From Sciurus carolinensis (Eukaryota; Chordata; Mammalia; Rodentia; Sciuridae): a DNA stretch of 64,000 bases. The notes beneath the pieces were generated by a model that had not been told where the DNA came from, ran no database searches, and saw only the letters and a program-made list of their open reading frames with translations. Positions 23,628-34,188 of the stretch are shown here, piece after piece (position 1 is the first letter of the stretch; each line of letters starts with the position of its first letter). The translations under genes were made by a program, and so were the position numbers. The stretch covers positions 26,900,777 through 26,964,776 of the forward strand of contig NC_062227.1 of NCBI RefSeq assembly GCF_902686445.1, read 5' to 3'.

Positions 23628-24060
23628 CTTATTGTGTTAGTCATCTTTTTGTCACTGTGACTAAAATACCTAACAAGAACAAGTTAAAGGAGGAAAAGTT
23701 CATTTTGGCTCAGAATTTCAAAATTCAGTCCAGAGTGGGCCAACCACATCACTCTGGTCCCAAGGTAAGGCAGAACATTATAGCAGAAGGGTGTGGTGGT
23801 GGAGTACTACTTACTTCATGGTAGCCAGAAGTCAGAAAGAGAATGGAAGGGGCCACAGGAAAGATGAACTCTTCCTGGACTCACCCTACCTCCTCCAGTC
23901 ACTCCCCGCCTGCCCATAGTTACTACCCTATGATTCCATTCAAACTAGGATGTACTGCTTAGGTAACAGCTCTTATAATCTAATCATTTCATTTGAATAA
24001 TCCACCATTGACACAAGTACTCTAGGGGACACCTCATTTCCAATCCTTAACATTCTTGTG
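23628..24060 (-). mobile_element. MaLR-type (ERVL-related) solo LTR
   Basis: In reverse orientation this begins with the typical 'tgtgttagtcatctttttgtcactgtgac', then 'aaaatacctaacaagaac', 'cattttggctcaga' and a CT-rich centre. It ends in 'ggggacacctcatttccaatcc'. That order is characteristic of mammalian apparent LTR retrotransposon LTRs. No internal coding region is attached. Confidence 0.65.
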
Positions 24061-24606
24061 TAGTCTAAAATAGATACAAATGGTTCAATGTGGAAATATT
24101 AACACATATGCATATATATACACAGATTAGTATACACAGAAGTTTTGTTGTGGGTGGTGGTGGTGTTCTTTTGTGTTTGTCAGCTGAGAGAGCACCAAGA
24201 AATGGCACGTCAGTAGCAAAGAACGACCCAAGTGCCCAGAACTTGATTCCTAATACCATCCTCTAACAAAAGTAACTATTGCTCCTAGGAGAAATTGCTG
24301 ATGCTGGAGCTAGGGGAAAACATGTAGAAAAAAAAGTATTTAACAATTTGTAGTGCTAGAAAATAAGGAAGTGCTATAAAACAGGACAAAAATCCCCACA
24401 AACTACATCAAATGGAGACCATTAGAGGAACATGGAGCTGGAGCAATTTGAAAAACAAAATGGATATAGTGGGATAACCCCAAAATAGTTTTTATAACCC
24501 CAAATAGTTTTTAAACTCATGAACCCAGAAGGATAATATAAACGTTTAAATAAATAAACACACAGTGATAAAAGTCTTCTGGACAGAAACATTCCGAGTA
24601 CTTGAT
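24061..24606. other. Unassigned sequence within the inverted-repeat loop
   Basis: It contains a short 20-bp near-duplication (ataaccccaaatagttttta type) at about 24477-24514. No gene or known repeat was identified. Confidence 0.4.
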
Positions 24607-24728
24607 GCAGTTTCAGAAATATTAGCTTATACACCCATGAGAAATCATCTTGTCAACTGAAGTATGGTGCTTATATACAGTTCCGTTCACCTTTAGTTTT
24701 AAAGAATCTGCTCCTTTCAAAATTTACT
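24607..24728 (-). repeat. 122-bp inverted repeat, right arm
   Basis: Partner of 23352-23473, in opposite orientation, with 1133 bp between the arms. The intervening DNA includes the MaLR LTR at 23628-24060. Confidence 0.95.
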
Positions 24729-25499
24729 AAATAGAAAAATTAGGTAATTCCCAAGAAATGAGGCATGCATCACTCCATCAAATAATTAATTTTAAATGAA
24801 TTCCCTATTTTGATACAAATTGGTAGATCACTGATTTTATTTTGCATGTGTTTGCATGAATTTCTTTTTAATTTAGAAATGTTACCACTTGGTATTTCCT
24901 TGATTGAATGGTATTCCATTTCTGTTGAAAGTTGTATAGAGACTGAAGAGTCCTATATTCAGTTGTTGTTTATTTTATTTTATTTTATTTTTGTTTTGTC
25001 TGATTTTTTCCAAACAAAACTTTCAATAATTCATAGCCATAAAGCATTTTAGACTAGAAATATAAATCATATACTAGAATGTCCCAAAAGGCAAATGGTT
25101 CATTTGGCCTGTAAGCAACAGTACTATGGAATCAAAATCCTTTTTAGTTTATACTTCTATTGGAAGGGCAGCAACAAAAATGGCTGGAGGTTAGCAAGCA
25201 ACAAAATATCACAGAAGGCAAGTTCATTTTTAGTGTTATTCATAAAGCTTTCTGTTTCTCTCATATATCCTTATGATTTTAGAAAAATGACAAAAAAGCA
25301 ATTTGAATTTTAGACAGAAATGAAGTGGTATATTTTTGAAAATGAGAAGTAAGACCAAGGCCATTGGGTGAGATCTACACAGAGTTCAATATACTTTTCA
25401 AAGAACCTGAGAGTTACCCACAGATAGCAAAACTGTATGACCAAGTGTTATCCTTGGGTTTTATTTTCTCATTTTTGTTTTGGATTATGGGGGACTTTG
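24729..25499. other. Unassigned AT-rich sequence
   Basis: Contains a (ttttatttta)n-like stretch near 24968-24990. Frames 24810-25052 and 25095-25313 have no recognisable domain. Confidence 0.4.
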
Positions 25500-25592
25500 T
25501 TTTGTTTTGTTTTGTTTTTTTTGTAGTGCTGAAATAAAACCCAGAGCATGCTAAGCAGACACTCTTACTACTGAAGTACCCACCCAGCACCA
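25500..25592 (-). mobile_element. Degraded ID SINE, minus strand
   Basis: A (ttttg)n tail precedes 'gtagtgctgaaataaaacccagagcatgctaag' and 'tactgaagtacccacccagcacc', the reverse of ID boxes B and A. Several substitutions. Confidence 0.65.
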
Positions 25593-27011
25593 ACGCTTAT
25601 CCTTGGAAGCATTAGCAGAAGGTGAACAATGATTATTTGGATCAGCTGAAAAAGACAGTGACTGAAATCAATGTTCTTTAAGGATTAGTCCAGCTAGAGT
25701 TCTGTCTTTTAGGTTATAAACTCCCAGAGCTTATAAAGGAAGGAGAGTCTGACATTTGTGTACATATATGCAAGCACAAATCTGCATTTTAAAAGGAACA
25801 TTCTAGTATATTTCTGAAGATTCATGCATAGGTAAAAATTTTGTATATAGATATAAAGATTTATATATGCTATTACATGTTTATTACTGATGCATTAAAA
25901 TTATTTGCACGCTTAGATTCTTAAAACAAATATTTTGCATTCATCATAAATTATAGGCTAGGTATTTGGGAAGGACTTAGCTTGCTAGTTCTTCCTTTGT
26001 AGTTTCTCACACAGATACAGTTAAATAATGACTGGGGCTGCTCTCATTTGAAGGTTTCCATGGGGTGGACATACAAGATGGCTCTCTTGGGGACTGGCAG
26101 CAGATGCTGGCCATTGGCTGGAGGCTTTGAAGGGTTGTTGATGGAATGACAATTTAGTCTTTCCATCATGGTAGTCTCAGAATAGTCCTATTTCTCATAC
26201 TGTGAAGCAGTGATCCAAATGCGTGTATCCACCAAAAAAAGAAATAAGGTACAACTTTTTATGACTTACACTTCTAAGTCATAGAATATCCACAATATCA
26301 CTCTTACCCTTCTCTCTTGGTTTCAAGAGAGTCACAAGTTTGGATTGAGCTTCATTAAGCCAGTGTTATTTAGCCAATCTGAATTAGGATTCTTAATAAA
26401 TAAAGATGGTTGGTATCCCTTGATCACTTCATAACATGTTGTTGCTACTCTTCAATTCCCAAAATGGAAACCAGTCCTTTGTCTAAAGAACAGATTTATT
26501 GGAAATTTTGTTGTCTATGGAATGTAGAGTCCTAAAAATTATTTCTATAACACACTCATTTTATTTTTTATTCATAAAAGTAAAGTGGTAAAATGACATT
26601 GTTGCACTTGCCCATATAAATAGAGAACTCTGTTAAATTTGTGCCTGTTCGGTGAATGTGTTGAACTTAATCTACTGGCAGAGAGAGAGAGGAGAGAGAC
26701 AATATGGAACTGTCATTGAAATTTTTCACTTTTACACAACAAAGGCAACTGACAGCTTTTATAATAATTTTCTCCTCATTAAATATATAGGAAATCAATC
26801 CTTAAAAATCCAAAATCTTGGCAAATATATGTAGCTGTGAAGCATTATTCATATTGTGAAAAATTAGAAACATGTTAGATGTCCAAAGTTAAGGACATCT
26901 ACTTATGAAAGCAGCAAACAATGTTTATGAAGAATTTTAAGTCATGAGAAAATACTTATGAAAGGGTTTATTGAAAATGTTAGAATACAGAATTTTATAG
27001 GATTTAAAATA
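25593..27011. other. Mostly unassigned; possible old LTR at about 25995-26190
   Basis: The segment 'gactggggctgctctcatttgaagg...tggacatacaagatggct' at about 26028-26090 resembles an old mammalian LTR-type repeat, not assignable. A (GA)n-like purine run lies at 26679-26700. No gene recognised. Confidence 0.35.
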
Positions 27012-27354
27012 CAGACATACCTTATTGCACTTCATTTTGTTTGGCTCCACTGATAATGCATTTTTTACAAATTGAAGGATTGTGGCTGCCCTGTGCTGAG
27101 CAAGTCTATTAAGCGAATTTTTCCAACAGCCTGTGCTCACTTTGTGTCTCTGTGTCACATAATCCAAAGCAAGGTCCTAACTCTTCCAGTTCATGAAGTT
27201 TGGCAGAAGTGAAAGAGGTGCAGAGGAAAAATTTGAAGGTAGCAGAGGTTGGTGTATGGGGTCTGAGAAAAGAAGCCATCTCCACACCATCAAAGTGCAC
27301 GGTGAAGCAGCAAGAGCTGCTGTGGAGGAGCAGCAAACTACCCAGATGATCTGA

Positions 27355-28235
27355 CTAAGATAACTGATGAAGGGGGCACACTGAGCAACAGATTTCAATA
27401 TAGATAAAGCAGACTTACACTGGAATAAGATGCCATTCAGGACTTTCCTAACTGAAGAGCAAAAGGTGATGCTTGGCTTCAAAGGACAAGCTGATTCTCT
27501 TGTTAGAAACTAAATGCAGCTGGTGATTTCAAGTTGAAGCCAGCACTTATTTACCATTGCAAAATATGAGGGCCCTTAAGAATTATATTAAATCTATTCT
27601 GTCTGTGTTCTATAAATGGAAAAACAAAGCCTGGCTGACAGCACATCTGTTTACAATATGGTTTACTAAATATTTTAAGCCCACTGTTGAGACCTACTTC
27701 TTCCTTTCAAAATACTCCTGCTCATTGACAAATATTACTGCTCTCTGAACCTGGTTAGCCAAGAACTCTGATTGAGGTATACTATGAGATTAATGTGTTT
27801 GTGCCTAACACAGTATTCTTCTCCAGCCCATGAATCTAGGAGTAATTTCAACTTTCAAGTCTTATTATTTAAGATGTATATTTGGGGAGGCTCCAGCTGC
27901 CATAGATAGTAATTCCTCTGATTTATGCAGAGGGTGAAGTAAATGCCAAAACTTCTGGAAGGGATTCACTGCTCTATATGTCAATAAGAACATTTGTGAT
28001 TCATGGACAGAGGTCAAAATATCAACACTAATATGAGTTTGGAAGGAGTTGATTCTAATCCTTAGAAATGCCTTTGAAAAGCTCCCAAGACCTCAGGAAA
28101 GGAAATCACTGCAGATGTGGAAAACAGAAGAGAAATAGAATTAAAAGCAGAGCTTAAAGATATGACCGCATTGTAATCTTGTGAGAAAACTTTAACACGT
28201 GAAGAATTGCTTCTTATAGATAAGCAAAGAAAGTG
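27355..28235 (+). pseudogene. Tigger1 (pogo-like) transposase remnant
   Basis: Pogo-like transposases are DDE-family enzymes that cut and paste the element at TA. The readable piece at 27557-27748 ([30 protein letters not shown]...[17 protein letters not shown]) and the flanking nucleotides ('tggcttcaaaggacaagctgattctcttgtta', 'tcttattatttaag') match the DDE domain region. Stops and frameshifts interrupt the frame throughout, and the N-terminal DNA-binding part is largely deleted. The gene is long dead. Confidence 0.85.
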
Positions 28236-28439
28236 ACTTCTCAGATAGAATCTACTCCTGGTGAAGATGCTGTGCACATTGTTGAAATGACAAGAAAGCG
28301 TTTAGAATACTAGGTGAACTTGGTTGATAAAGCACTGGCAGAGTGTGAGAGATTGACTACAATTTTGAAAGTTCTGTGGATAAATGCTATCAAACAGTAT
28401 CATAGGCTACAGAGAAATCGTTCATGAAAAGAAGAGTCA

Positions 28440-28892
28440 GGGCAGCAAGACTCTGGATCCCCTGCAGGGACTTGGACTTAGTTCTCTGATGAAAACTTCG
28501 CCGGGATGAAGAAGCTGTGCACCCACCCATCCACCACCTGAGGCCTGAATGAACCTGCAAAGGTGCTGATGATTTCCTGACTGCCCTGGCTCTGCTTTCA
28601 TGGGATCCCCTTTCCCTGATGGAGTTTGGAGGCCAGCCCTATGTCTTGGGGCAGGGGAAGGATTATTTCCTCATTTTTCTCTTTACTTCCTCCCTCTTCA
28701 GTAATCTGTCTGATTCTACTGTGCATAAACCACAGGGAAGCTAATGCAAATAAATGTAGTACAATCTCTCCACCAATCAGAGGTTACATTCTCTTTCCAA
28801 AACTCAGGGGCCCATTCTCAGTAATCCCAACATCTTCCTCAATGTGTTTCCATAACCCGTGTTCCTTTCCTTTAAAAGTGGAAGCAGAGCAG
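28440..28892. other. Insertion of unknown type inside Tigger1
   Basis: Tigger1 sequence stops after 'gaaaagaagagtca' (about 28439) and resumes at about 29068 ('acccacttcattgtcttctttcagg'). This 450-bp block plus the SINE that follows fill the gap. It is GC-richer than its surroundings, includes 'ccaccacctgaggcctgaatg' and an AATAAA at 28751, and might be a decayed LTR. A frame at 28626-28994 (122 aa) crosses into the SINE and is not credible as a gene. Confidence 0.5.
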
Positions 28893-29062
28893 TTAGCCAA
28901 GGCCTTTCATCCAGTGACTCAGGATGCTGAGGCAGAAGGATTCCAAGTTCAAGGCCAGTGCCAACAAAGTAGGGAGATTCTTTCTCAAAATTAAAAGGGC
29001 TGGGGTGTAGCTCAGTTGTAGAGTATCCCTGATATCAATTCAGAACAGAAAAAAAAAAAAAA
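28893..29062 (+). mobile_element. B1-dID composite SINE
   Basis: The B1 half ('agccaaggcctttcatccagtgactcaggatgctgaggcag', 'aagttcaaggccag') joins 'attaaaagggctggggtgtagctcagttg' (ID half). It ends in an A-run at 29049-29062. It lies in the insertion block of the Tigger1 copy. Confidence 0.85.
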
Positions 29063-29399
29063 ATCGGTCAGTGTGACCCACTTCATTGTCTTCTTTCAGG
29101 AAATTGCCACAGACACCCCAAACTTTAGCAACCACCTGATCAGTCAGCTACATTAACATAGAGGTAAGACCCTTCAGCAGCCAAGATTATGATTATGGAG
29201 GTTTAGATAGATGATAGTTACGAATTTTTAATCATCAAGCATTGTTAGTTAAAGTATGCACATCTTTGGGTGTAATGGTGTTGCACACTTCATAGACTAC
29301 AGTATAGCATTTATATACACTGGAAAACCAAAATTTTTGTGTGATTTGCTTATTTTTGTGGCCTGGAACTGAATCTGCAACATCTCTAAAGTAGATCAG

Positions 29400-29814
29400 T
29401 CATTAAATTAAAAAAAAAATTGAAAAAGGCAGGGATGTTGTTAATTGTTAATAAGATAACCTTATTTTAAAAATTATTTCTACACAGTACACATTTTCCT
29501 TTTACAATAAAAAATTCATAAAGTCAGTCTTTGAAAATTATAAAATGCCAAAGGTGAATGTATTTTCATACATGGTACATACCCACACAGAAAATGATTC
29601 CCTTCCTTCCGTTGCTTGTTTTACTACATTATATTCTACATTGTCTTGTGACAATCCTAATGCCCAGATCAAATATTCTTTTTGTTACTTTTTCTGATAT
29701 ATCCAGGCAGAATTCTTTGCTCTTAAAATTATGTTCATATAGGACATTAAAAACATTTTCTTCTGATTCCATGAGTTGTCTTTGCACTTTCCTGATAATA
29801 TCCTTTGAAGAACA
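29400..29814. other. Unassigned AT-rich sequence
   Basis: Begins with a 9-A run. The 86-residue frame at 29558-29818 has no recognisable domain. Confidence 0.4.
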
Positions 29815-30110
29815 ATAATTCTTAATTTTGATTCAAATTTATCTATTTTTCCTTAGTCAGCTTTGCTTTTGATGGGAGTCAGAAGCAGATGTGAATCTGC
29901 TTCTCATATCTAGGAATGATTATCTAATTCAAGCTTAAAAGGATTTATACCTTTGTTTTCTTACAAGAGTTCTATAGTTTTAGCTCTTACATGTAGATCT
30001 TCAGTCCACTTTGCATTAATTTGCATATGTGCACTCAGGACTTTGTACAGGACTTACAATTGCATCTAATACTGTGTCATTCTTCAAAGAATTTAGTCTT
30101 TATTTTCTTC
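29815..30110 (-). mobile_element. Old L1 ORF2 fragment, minus strand
   Basis: The sequence 'ttcttacaagagttctatagttttagctcttacatgtagatctt...tccactttgcattaattt' is the reverse of an old L1 ORF2 segment, in an order common in mammalian genomes. Confidence 0.65.
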
Positions 30111-30261
30111 CTCTATATTTTGATCTCTTGAATAATAAACATGATATAGATTGATACTAAAAATGATTATTTCTTTGAACTTGAATTTAATGCCATTTAA
30201 AAGATTAAACAATAGCATTAAGGTGCCACCAAAATATGCTTTGTTCACCAAAATAAATCTT

Positions 30262-31350
30262 TTTAAAATTTTTATATTGGTTATTTTTAGTGTACATGAC
30301 AGTAGAATCTATTTTGATATATTGATACAAGCATGGAATGTATCTAATCCTAATTAGGACCCCTTTCCTGTGGATGTAAGCAATAGCAAGATTCTCTGTG
30401 GTGTAATTCAGGTATGTACATAGAAAAATCATTCATTCCACTGCCATTCCTTTCCTATCCCCCCCCCCACTTCCCTTCATTCCCCTTTTGTCTAATCCAC
30501 TGAACTTCTTTTCTCCTTCCATTATTGTGGGTTAACTTCCACATATGAGAGAAAACAATTGACCCTTGGTTTTTTGAGATTAGCTTATTTCACCTGGCAT
30601 GTAGTCTCCCAATTCATATATTTACCAGAAAATGTTATAAAGTCATTCTACTTAATGGCTGAGTAATACTCCATTGCATAGATATACCACATTTTCTTTA
30701 TCAATTCATCTGCTGAAGGGCACGTAGGTTGAGTCCATGCCTTAGCCATTGTGAGTTGTGCTACTATAAAAATTGATGTGGCTGTGTCACTGTAGTATGA
30801 TGATTTTAAATCCTTTGGATATATACTGTGGAATGGAATAACTGGGTCAAATGGTGGTTCTAGTCCTAGTTTTTGGAGGAATCTCTATTCTGCTTTCCAG
30901 AGTGTTTGCACCAATTTGCATTCCCACCAACAATGCATAAGTGTACCCTTTCCCCCACACCCTGGCCAACATTTATTGTTGCTTGTATTCTTGATTTATT
31001 TTCATTCTGACTGGAGTGAAATGAAATTTCAGTGTAATTTTAATTTGCGCTTCTTTAATTGCTTGGAACGTTGACTTCTTTTATATATTTGTTGACCATT
31101 TGTATTTTTTCTTCTGTGAAATGTTGGTTCAGTTCCTTTGTCCATTGGGTTATTTGGGTTTTTTTGGAATTATGTTTTTTGAGTTATTTGTAAATCCTGG
31201 TAATTAATGCTCTGAGGTGCAGGTGGCAAAGATTTTCTCACATTCTGTAGGCTCTCTCTTAAGCTTCTTCACAGCAAAATAATTCTTTTATCTTATCCAC
31301 TAGTTGTTAATTTCAACTTTAAATGTACCTTGTTGTGTGTGACTGTTGCC
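30262..31350 (-). mobile_element. 5'-truncated L1, minus strand
   Basis: The 3' end is on the left ('ttttaaaatttttatattgg', 'agtgtacatgacagtagaatc'), then a C-rich stretch (30460-30470). The ORF2 C-terminal region follows in reverse ('taatactccattgcatagatataccac', 'cattgtgagttgtgctactataaaaattgatgtgg', 'gaatggaataactgggtcaaatggtggttc'). The end is near 'ctctctcttaagcttcttcacagc' and beyond. It is more diverged than the 7-kb and 36-kb copies. Confidence 0.85.
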
Positions 31351-33486
31351 TTGTGAAGGGGTAATACAATCTCATCTCAGTAGAGATAATTTTATATGTG
31401 TGTTTATGCTTTGTGTGTTTTGTTTGTTTCCTATCTTCAAATGTCTCCCTCGTCCCTAGAGAACACTCTTAACAGTACAAAACAAAATAAACACACACTA
31501 ATAATTTCTTTTTCTTATATCAGTAAAGGTGCTCTATTACCAGGCTACAGTTTCACAAATAGAGAACACACAAGCATTCATAAAGACACAACAGATGCAA
31601 GTTATTTTGCTTCTAGGAAAGTGGAAAATTGACTGTTTTACTTGAACTTCCATTATGGTGGAACAAAGCCAGAAACTTGGAAGCATGCTGCTCATGCCCT
31701 AGGATAGAATATAAAGCTTCTCTGTCACTTCTGTTATGCAAATCATCAGAAAAGTGGTGAGCATTTGATATCAAAGAATTAGTCTTACAAGATACACTTA
31801 TCAAATATTAGCTTGACACTCATGGTGTTGTTTCCATTGATTAAATTTTATAATAATTCCCATTATCTCATGAAATCTCAGTCACTGGGTATCAGAAAAC
31901 TCAGATAAAATACTAACTTGCATTTAATTCTTTTACTAGAGGGGAATGCAATTGTAAAGTACAGATGCAAAACAAGCTTTTGGAATATAAAGACAGCTGA
32001 CATAGTGGGGAGCCATAATATTGGCACACATGTGTGAAAGAGAAGTCTCACAGGGAGGGAGTCAGCAAAAACAGGCCAGTGTGAAGGTCTCTAAGCAGTG
32101 ATCCAACTAATAACCTAGACTAGGCAAAAGAGAAAATCATTTCCTTTAGGCAAACAAAAGAGTAATAGGTTAAATTTGTAGAACTGACCAATGCCACCAA
32201 TAGGTAACTATTATAGGTAACTATTACAGGTATTGTCAAAGACCTGAGGGTAAGCATATATGAGAAGAATATAAGCAAAAAGTATGTTCAAATAACTTTA
32301 AGAAATTGAAGCATTTCTAATTTATACTTAGCCTTTTTATTTCAAGTGACTTGCTCTGATAGGGAATTTTTAAGCTGCTTCTCAGTAAAAGAAGTAGAAA
32401 TTATAGCTGTATGTGTTTTTAAACTAATAATGACACTTTTATGAAATAAAAAAACAAGTAATAAAATCATTTGCAATGCAAAATAAATCACAAGCCAGTT
32501 GTAGAAGCAAGATTTACAGTAATGGTGCCATTGATTACATGTGTTGATCCTAACAATTTGACTATCCAGTATTAAATAAACAGATACTATCACATAAACA
32601 CTGTGTGCCTCAGTCTACAAACAAAGAGAAAATATCACTTCAAGTTAAGGAATTTATGGTTTGGGGATAATTTCAGGTTGTAAAATAATTATACAATCTA
32701 TTCAGTGGCAGTAACTGTTGTTTCCAAAACTGTAGGTTGCTGCTTACTAATGGCAAAAACTCCCATAGGAAAGGACAGCATAGAGTGAGAGACTCACTCT
32801 ATTACTTTCATTTCATTTTCTGTTAATGAAACAAAATTTAGTATGTATTCTACTATCAACCATTTTAAATATGCACCATTGTAATGTGAAAGAAACACCA
32901 TTTTTTCAGTGAAATATGACTTTAATCATGTTAAATAAGTGTAAATTACATGCTAGGTACAATTCCATCAATTTATGCTGTGATTGTCAACTATAGCAGC
33001 AGGAAATCTAAATGAAAGCTTGATTTAAAAACCAAAAAAAAAAACTTCATTTCTTTGGGTCTTATAAGTATTTATTCAATATTGCACATAGAAAAAAATT
33101 TGGATATTCAGCCTGACCTAACTACAAAGCAGGCCCAGACTAAACCAAAGTGTTTGAAAGGTGTGTAGTGGCAGAGATAATGTAACATGGAGGTATGGGT
33201 AAGAAACTTGCCCCAAAATCACTCAGGTAATGGTTAAGATTGTTTGGATTTCCTCAGTTCTTTTACAGAACAGCCTCAATTAAGGTGAAGGGTTTCAAGC
33301 TGGGGAAGCTGAAGATATCAATCTAGATATCCAGCTGCCCCTTGGCTTTCGCTCTCAGGTGTCTAAGAGCCAATTAGACCCAGGATGATACAAAACAACT
33401 TCTCTTCCCCTCCTGTGCAGGCTCTTCTCTTATATTTGCACTCTTGGTCAAGACCAAGGCCCAGTCACTCTGAGGGCTCAGATATG
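31351..33486. other. Unassigned intergenic sequence
   Basis: Mostly AT-rich. A short repeated 'taggtaactatta' occurs at about 32201-32229. A GC-richer part at 33290-33480 has no exon features that I can support. No SINE or LINE was recognised. Confidence 0.4.
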
Positions 33487-33895
33487 AGATGTCTCCTCAA
33501 AGTTTATGTGTGAGACGATGCAAGAATGATCACAGGTGATCTAATCAGATTATGCACACTGGATTAATCCATATAGTGGTAACTGTAGCTAGGTGGTAAC
33601 TGTAGGCCAGGAGGGTGTGGCTGAAGGAAGTGGTCACTAGGGATGTGCCTTTAGGGTTTATATTTTGTCCTTGGGAAGCAGAGCTCTCTGCTTCTTGGTT
33701 GCCATGTCTTGAGGCAGCCTTCCTTTGCCGTGTCCTTTTGCCATAATGTTCTACCTCACCTCAAACCCAGAGCGATAGAGTTGGATGACTATGGACTAAA
33801 CTTCTGAAATCCAAAATAAACTATTCCGGCTCTACACTGTCTTGTTGGTTCTTTGGTCATAGCAACACAGAACTGACTAAAACAGAAATCAATAC
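33487..33895 (+). mobile_element. MaLR-type LTR
   Basis: It starts TGAGATGTCTCCTCAAAG and ends GACTAAAACA, with TG...CA termini. Internal landmarks are 'gtggtaactgtag', 'gtgtggctgaagg', 'tttatattttgtccttgggaagcagagctctctgcttc', an AATAAA at about 33814 and 'tggttctttggtcatagcaaca'. These are in the order of ERVL-MaLR LTRs. It is followed by 'aatactgagaagcagggccattgctgtgac', the usual start of the internal region, up to about 33965. Confidence 0.7.
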
Positions 33896-33965
33896 TGAGA
33901 AGCAGGGCCATTGCTGTGACTAACCAGACCATGTGGTTCAGAAGACTTTGGAGCTGGTTTTGGTT

Positions 33966-34188
33966 TCCATCACCAACAGACCTGACAAGAACGATGAAAC
34001 TTTATTACCACCAAGACCATTTCCAATTGAGAACACTGCGACTGACTTCTACACAAAGATTAGGGTCAATTCTCTTGAAATCAGCAGGAGATTTGAAGAG
34101 AATAAGTATAGTGGCCTCTCTGCCTTAACATCATCTTTCTTTGCCTTCTTCAAAAGTGTCAGAATAAAGAAACAAATAAAATATGATC
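33966..34188 (+). other. Unassigned open segment between MaLR internal start and L1
   Basis: After the MaLR-like start the sequence changes to a segment with one uninterrupted frame from 33933 to the L1 junction. Its predicted product includes RPDKNDETLLPPRPFPIE and FEENKYSGLSALTSSFFAFF. I do not recognise a family. If the L1 insertion (34189-36595) is removed, the frame would close shortly after the junction. It might be a fragment of a cellular mRNA copied by retrotransposition, part of an unknown endogenous element, or chance. Confidence 0.35.

Larger units (their letters stand above)
27012..29399 (+). mobile_element. Tigger1 DNA transposon (pogo/mariner group), internally deleted and interrupted
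   Basis: The left terminus CAGACATACC at 27012 is preceded by TA. It continues with 'ttattgcacttc', 'acaaattgaaggattgtggc' and 'tccaacagcctgtgctcac', the Tigger1 left end. The right end carries 'cagtatagcatttatatacactgg' and 'ggcctggaactgaatctgcaacatctc', ending near 29399. Between them is a decayed pogo-like transposase. Against the roughly 2.4-kb family length, this copy lacks several hundred bases around 27175 and has an insertion at about 28440-29067. Such elements predate the eutherian radiation, consistent with the decay seen. Confidence 0.9.

Noticed and set aside
27109..27482. Minus-strand frames of 75-101 residues as genes
   Set aside because: They are antisense to the Tigger1 transposon and carry no domain.
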